NCBI GenBank assembly: GCA_014804645.1
Contig: JAAUZI010000030.1
Span: forward strand, 46,479 to 82,129
Source of the DNA: Lachnospiraceae bacterium
GTDB taxonomy: Bacteria; Bacillota; Clostridia; Lachnospirales; Lachnospiraceae
Length of the DNA: 35,651 nucleotides
Reading direction: 5' to 3'
The notes under the pieces are model-generated. The model had not been told where the DNA came from and did not search any database. It saw only the letters and a list, made by a program, of their open reading frames with translations. How positions within the stretch are numbered: the first letter of the stretch is position 1; each line of letters opens with the position of its first letter. Positions 25,179 through 33,694 of the stretch are shown piece after piece. Position numbers and translations under genes: made by a program.

Positions 25179-27032
25179 ATGGCATGGTATGACGAGGCAG
25201 TATTTTATCACATATATCCCCTGGGGATGCTGGACGCCCCCAAGGAGAACCCTTACGGAGAGCCGGTACATCGGCTGCCCGGCCTGATACCCTGGATCGG
25301 GCATCTACAGCGCATCGGCGTAAACGCACTGTACATAGGTCCCCTGTTTGAGTCTGTGGGGCATGGCTATGAGACCACAGATTATAAAAAACTGGACAGC
25401 CGCCTGGGGGACAACGCGGACCTGAAAGCTTTCGTGGCAAAATGCCACGAGGCGGGTATCCGGGTGATACTGGACGGCGTATTCAACCACACCGGCCGGG
25501 ACTTCTTTGCCTTTCGGGACATCCGACAGAATCGTGAGAACTCCCCCTATAAGGACTGGTACTGCAATGTGAATTTCTGGGGGAACAACGAATACAACGA
25601 CGGGTTCTCCTATGAAAACTGGGGCGGATACAATCTGCTGGTAAAACTTAACCAGCGAAACCCTGCAGTGCGGGACTATATATGTGATGTGATCCGTTTC
25701 TGGGTCAGCGAGTTTGACATTGACGGCATCCGGCTGGATGCTGCCGATGTGCTGGATTTTGACTTTATGAAAGCACTGCGTCACGTGGCCAACGAGGTAA
25801 AACCCCAGTTTTGGCTCATGGGAGAGGTGATCCACGGGGACTACACCCGCTGGGTCAACGAGGGCACGCTGCACTCCGTGACCAACTACCATCTGCACAA
25901 GGCCCTCTACTCCGGCCACAACGACCACAACTATTTTGAGATCGCCCACACGGTAAAACGACTCTACGGCATGGGCGGCAATCGTCCCGATGGCTTGAAA
26001 CTGTACAATTTCGTGGACAACCACGATGTGGAACGGATCTATACCAAGCTAAACAACAAGGCACATTTTGCCCCGGTTCATGTACTGCTGTACACTTTAC
26101 CCGGCGTGCCCTCCGTCTACTATGGCTCGGAATTCGGTATAGAGGGCAAAAAAGAGCGGTACTCCGATGATTCCCTGCGGCCTGCCCTGCGCTATGAAGA
26201 CTATGCAAATGCGGCGGAGACTAATGCGTTGACCCGGCTGATCGCCGCTCTGGGAAAAGTGCGGCATCAAGTGAAAGCCCTGTCCTACGGCGACTACCGG
26301 GAACTGACGCTGACCAACAGGCAGTACGCCTTTGCCCGCGGCACCGGGGACGAGACAGTGCTGGTCACAGTGAACAACGACGACAACGGTACGTCTCTGA
26401 CCCTGCCCGCATTTGACAATTCCGCCTATGTAGGCGCACTGTCAGGCGTACAGGTGACGGCAGGCGGAGGAAATATCACTGTAAACCTTCCCGGCTGCTC
26501 CGGGGAAATCTGGTTGCCGGTGCGTGAGGGAATGGAGCCTGTTGTTGCCTTCGAGCAGAGTGTGGAGCCGAGCAGCAACCAGGCAGCCACTGACGCTGTG
26601 ACTCCTGACGACAATGCGGATGCTGACGTTACGACCTCTGACAGCAATGCAAGCGCTGACGCAGCGACTCCTGACAACAATACGGATGCTGGCGCGGCGA
26701 CTCCTGACAACAATGCAGGCGCTGATGCTGCGCCTTCCGACAACAATACGAGCGCTGGCGCTGCCTCCCCCCACAGTGAACCTACTGCGACCGCTGCCTC
26801 TTCAGCGGCAACGCCCGCCGGGGAGACTCCCGCCACAGATACCGCCAAGTCCGCCGCTCCTGACCAAAACACTTTAGACGAAGCCTTTGAAAAGGGCAGG
26901 ATCGCCGGGCTTCAGGAGGCGATTTTGGCCATCATGAGCAAGAACGGCCCCATCACCGACCAGATGCGCCGGGACGTTGCCGCCAATGTGTACCATGATT
27001 CTCTGATCAACTGGATCAAGAGCTTCAGGTAG
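25179..27032 (+). CDS. GH13 alpha-amylase-type glycosidase, probably cytosolic
   Basis: A 617-residue alpha-glucan hydrolase. The barrel shows the GH13 regions: DGVFNH (99-104), GIRLDAAD with nucleophile Asp187, MGEVIHG with acid/base Glu216, and FVDNHD with Asp283. There is no signal peptide, so it probably acts on maltodextrins inside the cell. After the beta domain come five 11-residue repeats, then an Ala/Thr/Pro-rich stretch and a helical C-terminal segment (about 570-617, GRIAGLQEAILAIMSKNGPI). The start at 25179 is chosen because AAAGGA precedes it; an upstream in-frame GTG at 25074 falls inside the leader repeat. Regulation is probably by a cre-like site. Confidence 0.92.
   Translation: MAWYDEAVFYHIYPLGMLDAPKENPYGEPVHRLPGLIPWIGHLQRIGVNALYIGPLFESVGHGYETTDYKKLDSRLGDNADLKAFVAKCHEAGIRVILDGVFNHTGRDFFAFRDIRQNRENSPYKDWYCNVNFWGNNEYNDGFSYENWGGYNLLVKLNQRNPAVRDYICDVIRFWVSEFDIDGIRLDAADVLDFDFMKALRHVANEVKPQFWLMGEVIHGDYTRWVNEGTLHSVTNYHLHKALYSGHNDHNYFEIAHTVKRLYGMGGNRPDGLKLYNFVDNHDVERIYTKLNNKAHFAPVHVLLYTLPGVPSVYYGSEFGIEGKKERYSDDSLRPALRYEDYANAAETNALTRLIAALGKVRHQVKALSYGDYRELTLTNRQYAFARGTGDETVLVTVNNDDNGTSLTLPAFDNSAYVGALSGVQVTAGGGNITVNLPGCSGEIWLPVREGMEPVVAFEQSVEPSSNQAATDAVTPDDNADADVTTSDSNASADAATPDNNTDAGAATPDNNAGADAAPSDNNTSAGAASPHSEPTATAASSAATPAGETPATDTAKSAAPDQNTLDEAFEKGRIAGLQEAILAIMSKNGPITDQMRRDVAANVYHDSLINWIKSFR
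26601..26765 (+). repeat. 33-bp coding minisatellite in the amylase gene
   Basis: Five in-frame copies of a 33-bp unit encode 11-residue repeats of the form (T/P)-(P/S)-D-x-N-x-x-A-x-A-A/T, residues 475-529. The copies are diverged but in perfect register. They form a flexible, acidic, low-complexity linker before the C-terminal helical segment. Copy number may vary between strains. Confidence 0.9.
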
Positions 27033-27452
27033 AATCTTTGTCCGGTCTGTCCGTGCTATCCTCCGTTCTCTTTTTTGGTAACTACGGGGCATATGCAGAA
27101 AAATTGTTCTCCTATGCCCCATTTACTCGCAACATTCTCTCTGTTTTCCCTACTTTGAGGAGTTGCTGGGGCATATACACAGAAATTGTTCTTCTGTGCC
27201 CCACTTACCACCAAAAAGTGGATCTGGCAAGACATTTTTTCTGTATATGCCCCTAAATAGGGAAAATGTGCAGAAATTCTTAGGTTTTGGTGCCTGTGCG
27301 GGGCACTGGGGGAAGATTTTTTTGTATGTGCCCCACTGGACTTTACCTTCTAGGAATGTCCCAATTCGACTTCGTGTTCCCGGCAAATAGCGGCAAATCA
27401 TCATTCGACATTGACGGGAACAATGCTAATTTAAGTTTATTGGAGAGCGGTC
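27033..27452. other. 420-bp gap holding the second composite repeat
   Basis: No credible gene. Most of it is the palindromic repeat at 27086-27334. The last 110 bp hold a possible extended -10 promoter (TGCTAATTT at about 27424-27432) for the next gene. Confidence 0.7.
27086..27334 (+). repeat. Composite palindromic repeat, copy 2, with an extra unit
   Basis: Three 35-bp units are exact in length: 27086-27120 and 27168-27202, both starting GGGGCATAT and ending TGCCCC, and 27300-27334 in opposite orientation. A fourth, half-recognisable unit ends at 27253 (ATTTTTTCTGTATATGCCCC). The part 27168-27334 matches the reverse complement of 1178-1335 in unit order and sequence, including the CCAAAAA and GGATCT-GCAAG stretch before the fourth unit. 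The first unit (27086) has no partner there. Confidence 0.8.
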
Positions 27453-28355
27453 ATGAAGATTATAGATACCTATCCCGCTATATCTGCGGTATATGAAGGA
27501 ACTGCTTTCAGCTTTGAAAAGTGGAAGACTTATATTGACTCCACACTTCCTGGCGCATCTTCGTTATTTGTTTCAGATGTAAAGAAATGCTTGGAGACAG
27601 GTGAGGTCTCTTGGGAAAAAGATTATTTGCCTGTGCTGAATGCTGTAGCACTTAATGTTGAATTGCGGGAGAAAGCATATGATTCTTTTTGCAGGGCAAC
27701 AGAAAATTTAGAACGCACGATATATGACAGGTTTGGCAAGAACCTGGATGTTGATATTATTTTCTACCTTGGGCTTTGCAATGGCGCTGGATGGGTAACG
27801 CAGTATCACGGGCGGACATCAATTTTTCTCGGCATAGAAAAGATTTTGGAGTTGAATTGGTGTGGAATAGACGATATGCGTGGGCTGATTTACCATGAAC
27901 TTGGGCACGTGTATCAGGGACAGTATGGTATTCTGGAAAGAACCTTTGACAATAACACAGATTCCTTTCTTTGGCAGTTGTTTACAGAAGGAGTCGCAAT
28001 GTATTTTGAACAGACGCTGGTCGGAGACCCCAACTATTATCATCAGGATAGAGATGACTGGAAAAAGTGGTGTGACGACCATTTTGAAGAAATTAAGGAA
28101 GATTTTGGCCGCGATTTGAAAACAATGACATTTTCTAATCAATGCTATTTTGGCGATTGGGTCAAGTATAAGGGGCGCGGTGACGTAGGATATTATCTTG
28201 GCTGTCAGTTTGTACGTTATATTCTTTCCTGGTACAAATTTGATGAAACCATCTGTTTTGACATAGATAGGGTAACTCAACTATATCAGCAGTTCAATTC
28301 GATAGACCGGAGTTTTTCACTGGAGTCCACGTGCTGTGCAAACAGACGGTCATGA
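27453..28355 (+). CDS. Putative zinc metalloprotease-like protein
   Basis: A 300-residue protein without signal peptide or membrane segment. YHELGH at 147-152 supplies HExxH (His148, Glu149, His152), and FTEGVAMYFE follows with Glu179 about 27 residues on, which fits the gluzincin third ligand. The fold resembles the DUF2268-type predicted Zn-dependent proteases, though I am not sure of the family. GGAGAG precedes the start. Codons and base composition are visibly AT-richer than in the flanking genes, which suggests recent transfer. The C terminus ends abruptly, and the next 188 bp look like degraded sequence, so a truncation is possible. Confidence 0.65.
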   Translation: MKIIDTYPAISAVYEGTAFSFEKWKTYIDSTLPGASSLFVSDVKKCLETGEVSWEKDYLPVLNAVALNVELREKAYDSFCRATENLERTIYDRFGKNLDVDIIFYLGLCNGAGWVTQYHGRTSIFLGIEKILELNWCGIDDMRGLIYHELGHVYQGQYGILERTFDNNTDSFLWQLFTEGVAMYFEQTLVGDPNYYHQDRDDWKKWCDDHFEEIKEDFGRDLKTMTFSNQCYFGDWVKYKGRGDVGYYLGCQFVRYILSWYKFDETICFDIDRVTQLYQQFNSIDRSFSLESTCCANRRS

Positions 28356-28543
28356 ATAAAAAATACTGCATAGCAAGCTCAAGTGCTTTTAGGAACACGA
28401 GAACAAACTGGGAAAATTCAATAAATATACAAGAAAATATGAATTATATCACCGGGAACACGAAAGCGAATTGGGATTTAGGAATAAGGTGAAACCGACA
28501 GAAACGAAATGTGAAAATATCATAGCATATATGGGAGGGACAA
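28356..28543 (+). other. AT-rich gap with imperfect 22-bp direct repeat
   Basis: No start-to-stop gene. Two 22-bp stretches starting GGAACACGA and ending TGGGA (28392-28413 and 28455-28476) differ at 4 positions or so and are 63 bp apart. An uninterrupted but startless frame runs through them. It may be a remnant of a transferred gene. Confidence 0.4.
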
Positions 28544-29344
28544 ATGACAGATCTGGGAATGCCGACACTGATTGAGATACCGGATATTGAGGGCTGCGCC
28601 GCACTGTGTGCGGAGCTGGGACTTCAGTTTGTAGAGCTGAACATGAACATGCCCCAGTACCAGACCCACTGTCTGGACCTGGACCGGCTGACAAGCCTCT
28701 CCGAAAAATATAACATTTACTATACTATCCATCTGGACGAGAACCTGAATGTCAGCGATTTCAACCCCCTTGTGGCCGACGCATATCTCCAAACGGTCTG
28801 GGAGACCATTCACATTGCTAAACTGCTGCATATCCCCGTGCTGAACATGCATCTCTCCCAGGGAGTCTACTTTACACTGCCCGACAAAAAGGTATTCCTG
28901 TTCGCGGAGTACTCCAAGCAGTATCTGCAGAGCATGCGGCTTTTTCGGGAGGAGTGCGAGAAGATGATCGGCTCCCACAACATTCGTATCTGTGTGGAAA
29001 ACAGCAGCGGATACACAGCTTTTCAACAGCAGGCCCTGGATCTCCTGCTGGAAAGTCCTGTGTTTGCCCTGACCTTTGACATTGGTCATAACCACTGTAT
29101 CGGGGGCGCGGATGAAACCGTCATTCTGCAGCACAGGGACAGACTTTACCACTTCCATTTTCACGACGCCCTTGCTAAAAAAGACCATCTTCCCCTGGGC
29201 ACCGGGGAAGTAGAGTTGTCAAAGTATCTGCACATGGCAGAGCAGACCGGTTCACGTATCGTCCTGGAGACCAAGACTGTCTCCGGTCTTCGGGAGTCTG
29301 TCCGCTGGATGGGAACAGACGGATTGTGTTCAAAAAATATTTGA
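28544..29344 (+). CDS. Xylose-isomerase-like TIM-barrel protein
   Basis: A 266-residue protein of the sugar-phosphate isomerase/AP-endonuclease-2 superfamily. Expected metal-ligand segments are visible: ICVENSSG with Glu, FALTFDIGHNH with Asp and His, YHFHFHDA with His-x-His, and IVLETKT with the last Glu. These usually bind two divalent metals in a cytosolic epimerase, isomerase or nuclease. GGGAGG precedes the start. Its neighbours give no pathway, so the substrate is unknown. Base composition returns to the window's normal, unlike the preceding gene. Confidence 0.8.
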   Translation: MTDLGMPTLIEIPDIEGCAALCAELGLQFVELNMNMPQYQTHCLDLDRLTSLSEKYNIYYTIHLDENLNVSDFNPLVADAYLQTVWETIHIAKLLHIPVLNMHLSQGVYFTLPDKKVFLFAEYSKQYLQSMRLFREECEKMIGSHNIRICVENSSGYTAFQQQALDLLLESPVFALTFDIGHNHCIGGADETVILQHRDRLYHFHFHDALAKKDHLPLGTGEVELSKYLHMAEQTGSRIVLETKTVSGLRESVRWMGTDGLCSKNI

Positions 29345-29370
29345 CTTTTGCCAAAAATATGCGCTATAAT
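29341..29370 (+). promoter_or_regulatory. Strong promoter upstream of the second MATE gene
   Basis: TTGACT (29341-29346) and a perfect TATAAT (29365-29370) are 18 bases apart. The -35 overlaps the stop codon of the preceding gene. Confidence 0.75.
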
Positions 29371-29376
29371 ATCAGC

Positions 29377-29467
29377 GATCGAGTAGCCGAAAAGGTGTAA
29401 ATCCAGACATGTGGATTTACACCTTTTTTACGGCTTAATACCCGCGGCAAGTCATTGCGGGCCGATC
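29377..29467 (+). promoter_or_regulatory. Structured leader / attenuator of the second MATE gene
   Basis: Starting at the expected first transcribed base, GATCG (29377-29381) can pair with CGATC (29463-29467). These enclose a 16-bp perfect hairpin (29390-29405 with 29412-29427) extended by GCCG/CGGC, and a CCCGC/GCGGG hairpin (29441-29445 with 29457-29461). That makes a three-way junction. The 16-bp hairpin ends in TTTTTT and could terminate. I do not recognise a known riboswitch class. It may simply be the terminator of the upstream gene. Confidence 0.5.
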
Positions 29468-29528
29468 AAAATACAGGTTGTGGCAGCTTTCCTAAAAAGT
29501 CTCCTATAAAATTCTGGGAGGTAATATC

Positions 29529-30932
29529 ATGGAACAATCAAATCAATCCTATCTCGCTGCGGAAAAGGTCGGCAGCCTTATGCGCAAATATGCAGTTCCC
29601 TGCATCATTTCGCTGCTCGTGGGGGCACTGTACAATATCGTTGACCAGATCTTCATCGCCAACGCCGATTACCTTGGCTCCTATGGCAACGCCGCCAATA
29701 CAGTCGTTTTTCCACTCACTGTCATCGCTCTGGCCATAGCTGTTATGATCGGAGACGGCTGCTGCGCTTTTGTAAGTTTGTGTCTGGGAAAAAAACAGAC
29801 GAAGGATGCCGAGACCAGCGTTGGAAACGCCATTGTTTTGACAATAATCAGCGGTGTTATCCTGTGCGCTGTCTATCTGATCTTTCAAACCCCGATCATC
29901 TCCATGTTCGGCGGCACGGTAAACGCAGAGACATTCCGCCATTCAAAGGAATATTTTTTCTATATTTCTCTCGGGATCCCGTTCTATATGTTCGGGCAGG
30001 CAATGAATCCTGTGATACGCGCGGATGGAAGTCCCAAATTTGCAATGTTTTCCACTCTTGTCGGCGCTCTTTTAAACATCATCCTTGACTCAATTTTTAT
30101 CTTCCTCTTCAGGTGGGGGATGATGGGGGCCGCTGTGGCAACCGTATTGGGCCAGATCGTTACGGCGGTCCTTGCTGTCTGGTATCTTGGACACACCAGA
30201 ACCGTGCGCCTCTCCAAATCCGCTTTTCGCTTGAGCGCAGACATTGTAAAGCATACACTGACGCTGGGAATCTGCAGCTTTCTCTCACAGATTTCTCTTG
30301 TCGCCGCAATGGCGGCCATCAACAATATGATACGCCGGTACAGCGCAATGGACGCCGTTTTCGGGCAGGAACAGTACGCTCAGATCCCTATGGCCGTGGT
30401 GGGAATCGTGATGAAATTCTTCCAGATTGTCATTTCCATTGTTGTGGGCATGGCGGCGGGCTGTATTCCTATTGTGGGGTTCAATATGGGCGCCGGGCTG
30501 AAATTGCGGGTAAAGAAACTGTTTACTACTCTTCTTATCTGTGAAATATCTGTCGGCGCTGTCGCATTGTTGATCGTTGAATTTATGCCAAGACAGCTTA
30601 TTACCATATTCGGCGCGGCAAATGAGAGTATCTATTATACGGATTTCGCGGTAAAGGCATTCCGCATCTATCTCTGTATGGTTATCTTTGCCTGCGTGAA
30701 CAAAGCGACCTTTATCTTTTTGCAGGCGATGGGCAAGGCAGCCACCTCCACTATTCTGTCCATGATCCGTGAGGTCGTCTTTGGCGTGGGATTCGCCGTT
30801 TTGTTGCCGCTATTCTTTGGGCTTGACGGCGTTCTCTACTCCATGCCGGTATCAGATATCCTGACGGCGGTCGTCTCCGCTGTCATTATCGTTTTCACCT
30901 ATCGGGAGCTGACCGCTGACAGGCCCATATAA
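29529..30932 (+). CDS. MATE-family efflux transporter (MepA-like)
   Basis: A 467-residue inner-membrane exporter with about 12 hydrophobic segments. Features typical of the MepA branch are YAVPCIISLLVGALYNIVDQ near the start, MIGDGCCAFVSLCLGKK, the NPVIRADGSPKFAM loop between TM4 and TM5, and IPIVGFNMGAG in the second half. GGGAGG precedes the start. It belongs to a different MATE subgroup from the protein encoded at 16811-18163, so the two are not recent duplicates. It is a single gene behind a strong promoter and a hairpin-rich leader; regulation by the leader is an inference. Confidence 0.93.
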   Translation: MEQSNQSYLAAEKVGSLMRKYAVPCIISLLVGALYNIVDQIFIANADYLGSYGNAANTVVFPLTVIALAIAVMIGDGCCAFVSLCLGKKQTKDAETSVGNAIVLTIISGVILCAVYLIFQTPIISMFGGTVNAETFRHSKEYFFYISLGIPFYMFGQAMNPVIRADGSPKFAMFSTLVGALLNIILDSIFIFLFRWGMMGAAVATVLGQIVTAVLAVWYLGHTRTVRLSKSAFRLSADIVKHTLTLGICSFLSQISLVAAMAAINNMIRRYSAMDAVFGQEQYAQIPMAVVGIVMKFFQIVISIVVGMAAGCIPIVGFNMGAGLKLRVKKLFTTLLICEISVGAVALLIVEFMPRQLITIFGAANESIYYTDFAVKAFRIYLCMVIFACVNKATFIFLQAMGKAATSTILSMIREVVFGVGFAVLLPLFFGLDGVLYSMPVSDILTAVVSAVIIVFTYRELTADRPI

Positions 30933-30947
30933 ACGCCCCCGTTATAC

Positions 30948-30983
30948 TTAACTGCCCTGTGCAAAATAGCCCAGGGCAGTTAA
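30948..30983. terminator. Hairpin between convergent MATE and GNAT genes
   Basis: TTAACTGCCCTG and CAGGGCAGTTAA form a perfect 12-bp stem with a 12-base loop. Symmetric position between convergent genes suggests a bidirectional terminator, though T runs are short on both sides. Confidence 0.6.
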
Positions 30984-30991
30984 AAACGGAA

Positions 30992-31459
30992 TTATTTCTC
31001 ATAAAACACCAGCGTGAGTCGGTCGTTGACGACCCGAGTCTTGCCTGTTGTCACATACCCCATTTTCTCATACAGATAGCAATTTTTCTTCTCCTGTAAA
31101 ATGGTGTCTAGCTCCCACCCGGCCGCGCCGTGAATCTCCTCACATATCTGAATTGCTCTCTGAGCAATGCCCTGTCCCTGAAACTGCGGCAATATGAATA
31201 TGGGCGAAATCCTCTTGTTTATGCCCTCCTCCTTTTTGTCCACAACTCGAACGGCCCCCACCTTCTGCGCTCCCAGGCAGATAAAATAGTAGTAGGTAAA
31301 ATCCTGCCGCAGGCGGGCCTCCACCTTTTCCACCTTTTCGCATCCGGGACTTGTTTCAAAATCCTGATACCTGTCCAGCAGCTCCCGAAACGCCTCCAGC
31401 TGCATCGCATGTATCTCTCCGGCATTCTCCACACCTGCCCTGAGCAATTCTATCTCCAT
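30992..31459 (-). CDS. GNAT-family N-acetyltransferase
   Basis: A 155-residue cytoplasmic acetyl-CoA-dependent acetyltransferase. The acetyl-CoA loop is QFQGQGIAQ (motif A, Q/RxxGxG/A), preceded by the usual strand ISPIFILP and followed near the end by NCYLYEKMGY (motif B). The N-terminal part (AGVENAGEIHAMQLEAF) is typical of the fold. GGGGAGGA lies before the start. It is monocistronic and convergent with the MATE gene. The acceptor substrate is not predictable. Confidence 0.9.
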   Translation of the reverse strand: MEIELLRAGVENAGEIHAMQLEAFRELLDRYQDFETSPGCEKVEKVEARLRQDFTYYYFICLGAQKVGAVRVVDKKEEGINKRISPIFILPQFQGQGIAQRAIQICEEIHGAAGWELDTILQEKKNCYLYEKMGYVTTGKTRVVNDRLTLVFYEK

Positions 31460-31589
31460 ATATTCCTCCCCAGCGCCACTTCCGTTTCCATTCCATCCAT
31501 GTGCAGTGTCTCATAATAATATTCACTATATCACTCTTCTTCTGGTGTGTCATTATACCTGTAATATAAATCCCCTCGGCATACACATA

Positions 31590-31631
31590 CAGAGAGATGG
31601 CATAAATACTCTCATAGATGCCATCTCTCTG
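31590..31631 (-). terminator. Long hairpin after the two-TM protein gene
   Basis: CAGAGAGATGGCAT and ATGCCATCTCTCTG form a perfect 14-bp stem with a 14-base loop. No strong T run follows, so it is a terminator candidate or a 3'-end stabiliser. Confidence 0.5.
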
Positions 31632-31684
31632 CCATTTTCCTATCTTCTGTTCAATCAGGGGCTACAACTGCGCCTTCATCGCCG

Positions 31685-32329
31685 TCATTTCACATTCTGA
31701 TTATATTGTATGTCCAGAAAAGCGGCCAAGTTGTTCTTGAACATATGTTCATATTCCGAGCTATTGTCTATCAGTATATGCGGGAATTGCGCATACCGCG
31801 CCTTCATCTGCTCCAGATGTTCTCTCTCCACCGAGCTTTTCACAATTTTCCCGTCCACGGTGCCCAGACAGAGATAATACTGGGTGCTTTTTCTCCCTCG
31901 GTCCACCTCGTTGTACACCCAGGCAATCTTCTCATTCTCTATTATAACGCCGATCAGATCATAGCCGATGGTCCAGCGGCTGCCAATCCAGATATCCCCG
32001 TACTGCTCGGCGGCGGCATAATCGCTTTCGATCTGTTCCATCGTGACCTCCGGGTTATTCGCAAGATAACGTTTTACCTGCCTTCCCACTCCCAGAGATA
32101 ACTGCCTGACAAGCATTATCACCGCCAGCACTAAGGCGAATAGTCCCAAAACGGCACCGATATAGATATTATCCATAGACTGTGACTCGGAAAGCCTTGG
32201 AGGCAAACCTCTCAGTCCCCGCAGAGCAGCGGCGCCGTACCATGAAAGCAGAGCGCACCCGCACCCTGCGCAAAACAGTATGATCGGTCCCGCACTGACC
32301 CACTTCCTGATTGCCAATTTCTTAATCAT
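31685..32329 (-). CDS. Two-TM membrane protein of unknown function
   Basis: A 214-residue protein with hydrophobic segments at about 12-30 and 55-75 and a soluble C-terminal domain of about 130 residues. The C-terminal part includes YLANNPEVTMEQIESDYAAA and IWIGSRWTIGYD, which I have the impression belong to a Clostridia-specific uncharacterised family (possibly DUF6709, from memory). No catalytic motif is evident. AAGGA precedes the start. A strong promoter lies about 75 bp upstream, so it is transcribed independently of the lipoprotein gene before it. Confidence 0.7.
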   Translation of the reverse strand: MIKKLAIRKWVSAGPIILFCAGCGCALLSWYGAAALRGLRGLPPRLSESQSMDNIYIGAVLGLFALVLAVIMLVRQLSLGVGRQVKRYLANNPEVTMEQIESDYAAAEQYGDIWIGSRWTIGYDLIGVIIENEKIAWVYNEVDRGRKSTQYYLCLGTVDGKIVKSSVEREHLEQMKARYAQFPHILIDNSSEYEHMFKNNLAAFLDIQYNQNVK

Positions 32330-32404
32330 AATCCTTCATCCCTTCTTTTAACTGTTATTTCCGCCGGAAAGCTTACTTCACACAGTCCGCCCGGCCCCCA
32401 TTTC

Positions 32405-32433
32405 ATTTTAGTATGTTTGCGAAAATATTTCAA
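32405..32433 (-). promoter_or_regulatory. Promoter of the two-TM protein gene
   Basis: On the minus strand, TTGAAA (32433-32428) and TAAAAT (32410-32405) are 17 bases apart. Confidence 0.65.
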
Positions 32434-32452
32434 TACCGCTTTTTCAAATATC

Positions 32453-33679
32453 TCAGCGCCCCAGCTTATCCAGCAGTTCCTGCAGGCTCAGTATGGTATC
32501 GATATATTCATACTCCCCAACGTCATAGTCGTCAATTTCATCCTCCGCAACCTCCTCACCATTTACATAGGTTGTACAGTCGTCGATTTCATCCTCCTCA
32601 GAAAAAGAAAAGACCTGTTGTATCCACACCACATCTTCCATAGAATGTTCCGGGTTGATGGTTGTATAAGTGATGTTCATAATCTGTCCGGCATTGTCGG
32701 CGTCAAAATTGCGCAGACTGTTTTTCCTCGGAACATATTCATATCCCGCATTCCCGAAAGCCCCATATCCCCAGTCATTTGCCAGACAGTATACCGTTCC
32801 CTCATGATAGGTATACAGACTCATAAAGTAGCCGCTGATTCCAGCAACCAGTTCGGGAGTATCATCTTCATCAAAATATATCAGATTGTATTCCCTTCCC
32901 TCTCCACTCAGATCATACACCCGGCTCACTGCTGCGTAAGCCTCCTGATAGCTGGCAAACTCCCCGTTCTCTTTCCCGCCTGTCAGGAAATCTACAATTT
33001 CAGAACAAGTCAATGGATTCACCTGTTCATACAGATACTCCGACAGTTCATCCTGTATATAAAAATACACTCTGATATCTCCGTCATAGGAAATCCAGGA
33101 ATCGCCATAGTAAACTGCTGCAAACCTTGTGTTGCCATAAGTTTCCAGCAGCAGAATATCCGTATTGCCGTCAAAATTTATATCGAAAAAGGATACCGCA
33201 TCCAGACTGCTGAATTCCTCCCCCGCCAGCCTGTCGGGGACATAGGTGGAAAGCGTATCCAGCACCTGTCCATCCAGGATAATCTGCGCATGAAACTCCG
33301 GATTCTCCTGCGTGGGCGCATAGGGTACAAAGTAAACCTCCTGCTCGCACTCGCTGATTCGCACCTCAAAGGTCTGCTCTGAAATGCATTCCCTCCCAAA
33401 CATCTCCTGCATGGCGTCCAGCTCTTCTTCAATTTCATCTGCGGCTGAAGGCGTTGTCTCCGCATCTTCCTCCATTTCATCTGCGGCTGAAGACATTGTC
33501 TCCGTAGCATCAGCCACACTTTCCTCCGCCGAATTCTCCGCTGACTCGCTGGAAATTGTCTGTGGTTCCTCCACTTCCACCTCCGGCTCCCGCCCGCATG
33601 CCACAAGCATTCCCTGTAAAGAGAGTAATGCCCAAAACACTGCAGATCTATATGCTATTCTCTTTTTGCTGATTTTCAT
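32453..33679 (-). CDS. Acidic lipoprotein with EF-hand-like loops
   Basis: A 408-residue exported protein. The signal peptide ends in a lipobox-like LVAC with Cys28. Residues about 30-90 are a highly acidic, Ser/Ala/Glu-rich spacer containing a 14-residue repeat (SAADEMEEDAETTP-like). The folded part has Asp-rich loops of calcium-binding or FG-GAP type: FFDINFDGNTDILLLE and YFDEDDTPELVAG. No enzyme motif is visible. The start has AAAGGAGA upstream, located at the very end of the nitroreductase gene 15 bp away, so the two are probably cotranscribed. Function unknown; a surface-exposed binding protein is the simplest view. Confidence 0.75.
   Translation of the reverse strand: MKISKKRIAYRSAVFWALLSLQGMLVACGREPEVEVEEPQTISSESAENSAEESVADATETMSSAADEMEEDAETTPSAADEIEEELDAMQEMFGRECISEQTFEVRISECEQEVYFVPYAPTQENPEFHAQIILDGQVLDTLSTYVPDRLAGEEFSSLDAVSFFDINFDGNTDILLLETYGNTRFAAVYYGDSWISYDGDIRVYFYIQDELSEYLYEQVNPLTCSEIVDFLTGGKENGEFASYQEAYAAVSRVYDLSGEGREYNLIYFDEDDTPELVAGISGYFMSLYTYHEGTVYCLANDWGYGAFGNAGYEYVPRKNSLRNFDADNAGQIMNITYTTINPEHSMEDVVWIQQVFSFSEEDEIDDCTTYVNGEEVAEDEIDDYDVGEYEYIDTILSLQELLDKLGR
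33432..33504 (-). repeat. 42-bp-period repeat inside the lipoprotein gene
   Basis: A 31-bp block containing CATCTGCGGCTGAAG occurs at 33432-33462 and 33474-33504, differing at two positions. It encodes the 14-residue repeat in the acidic spacer. Confidence 0.75.
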
Positions 33680-33694
33680 AGTCGTCGTCTCCTT

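Noticed and set aside
26601..26765. CRISPR-like 33-bp repeats
   Set aside because: They are head-to-tail without spacers and lie in frame inside the amylase gene.
26426..26872. Long minus-strand frames opposite the amylase linker
   Set aside because: They mirror the Ala/Asp/Asn repeat DNA and are low-complexity; no start signals.
29377..29467. Assignment to a named riboswitch class (yybP-ykoY, guanidine, fluoride, c-di-GMP were considered)
   Set aside because: None of the conserved core sequences could be found, so only an unnamed structured leader is reported.
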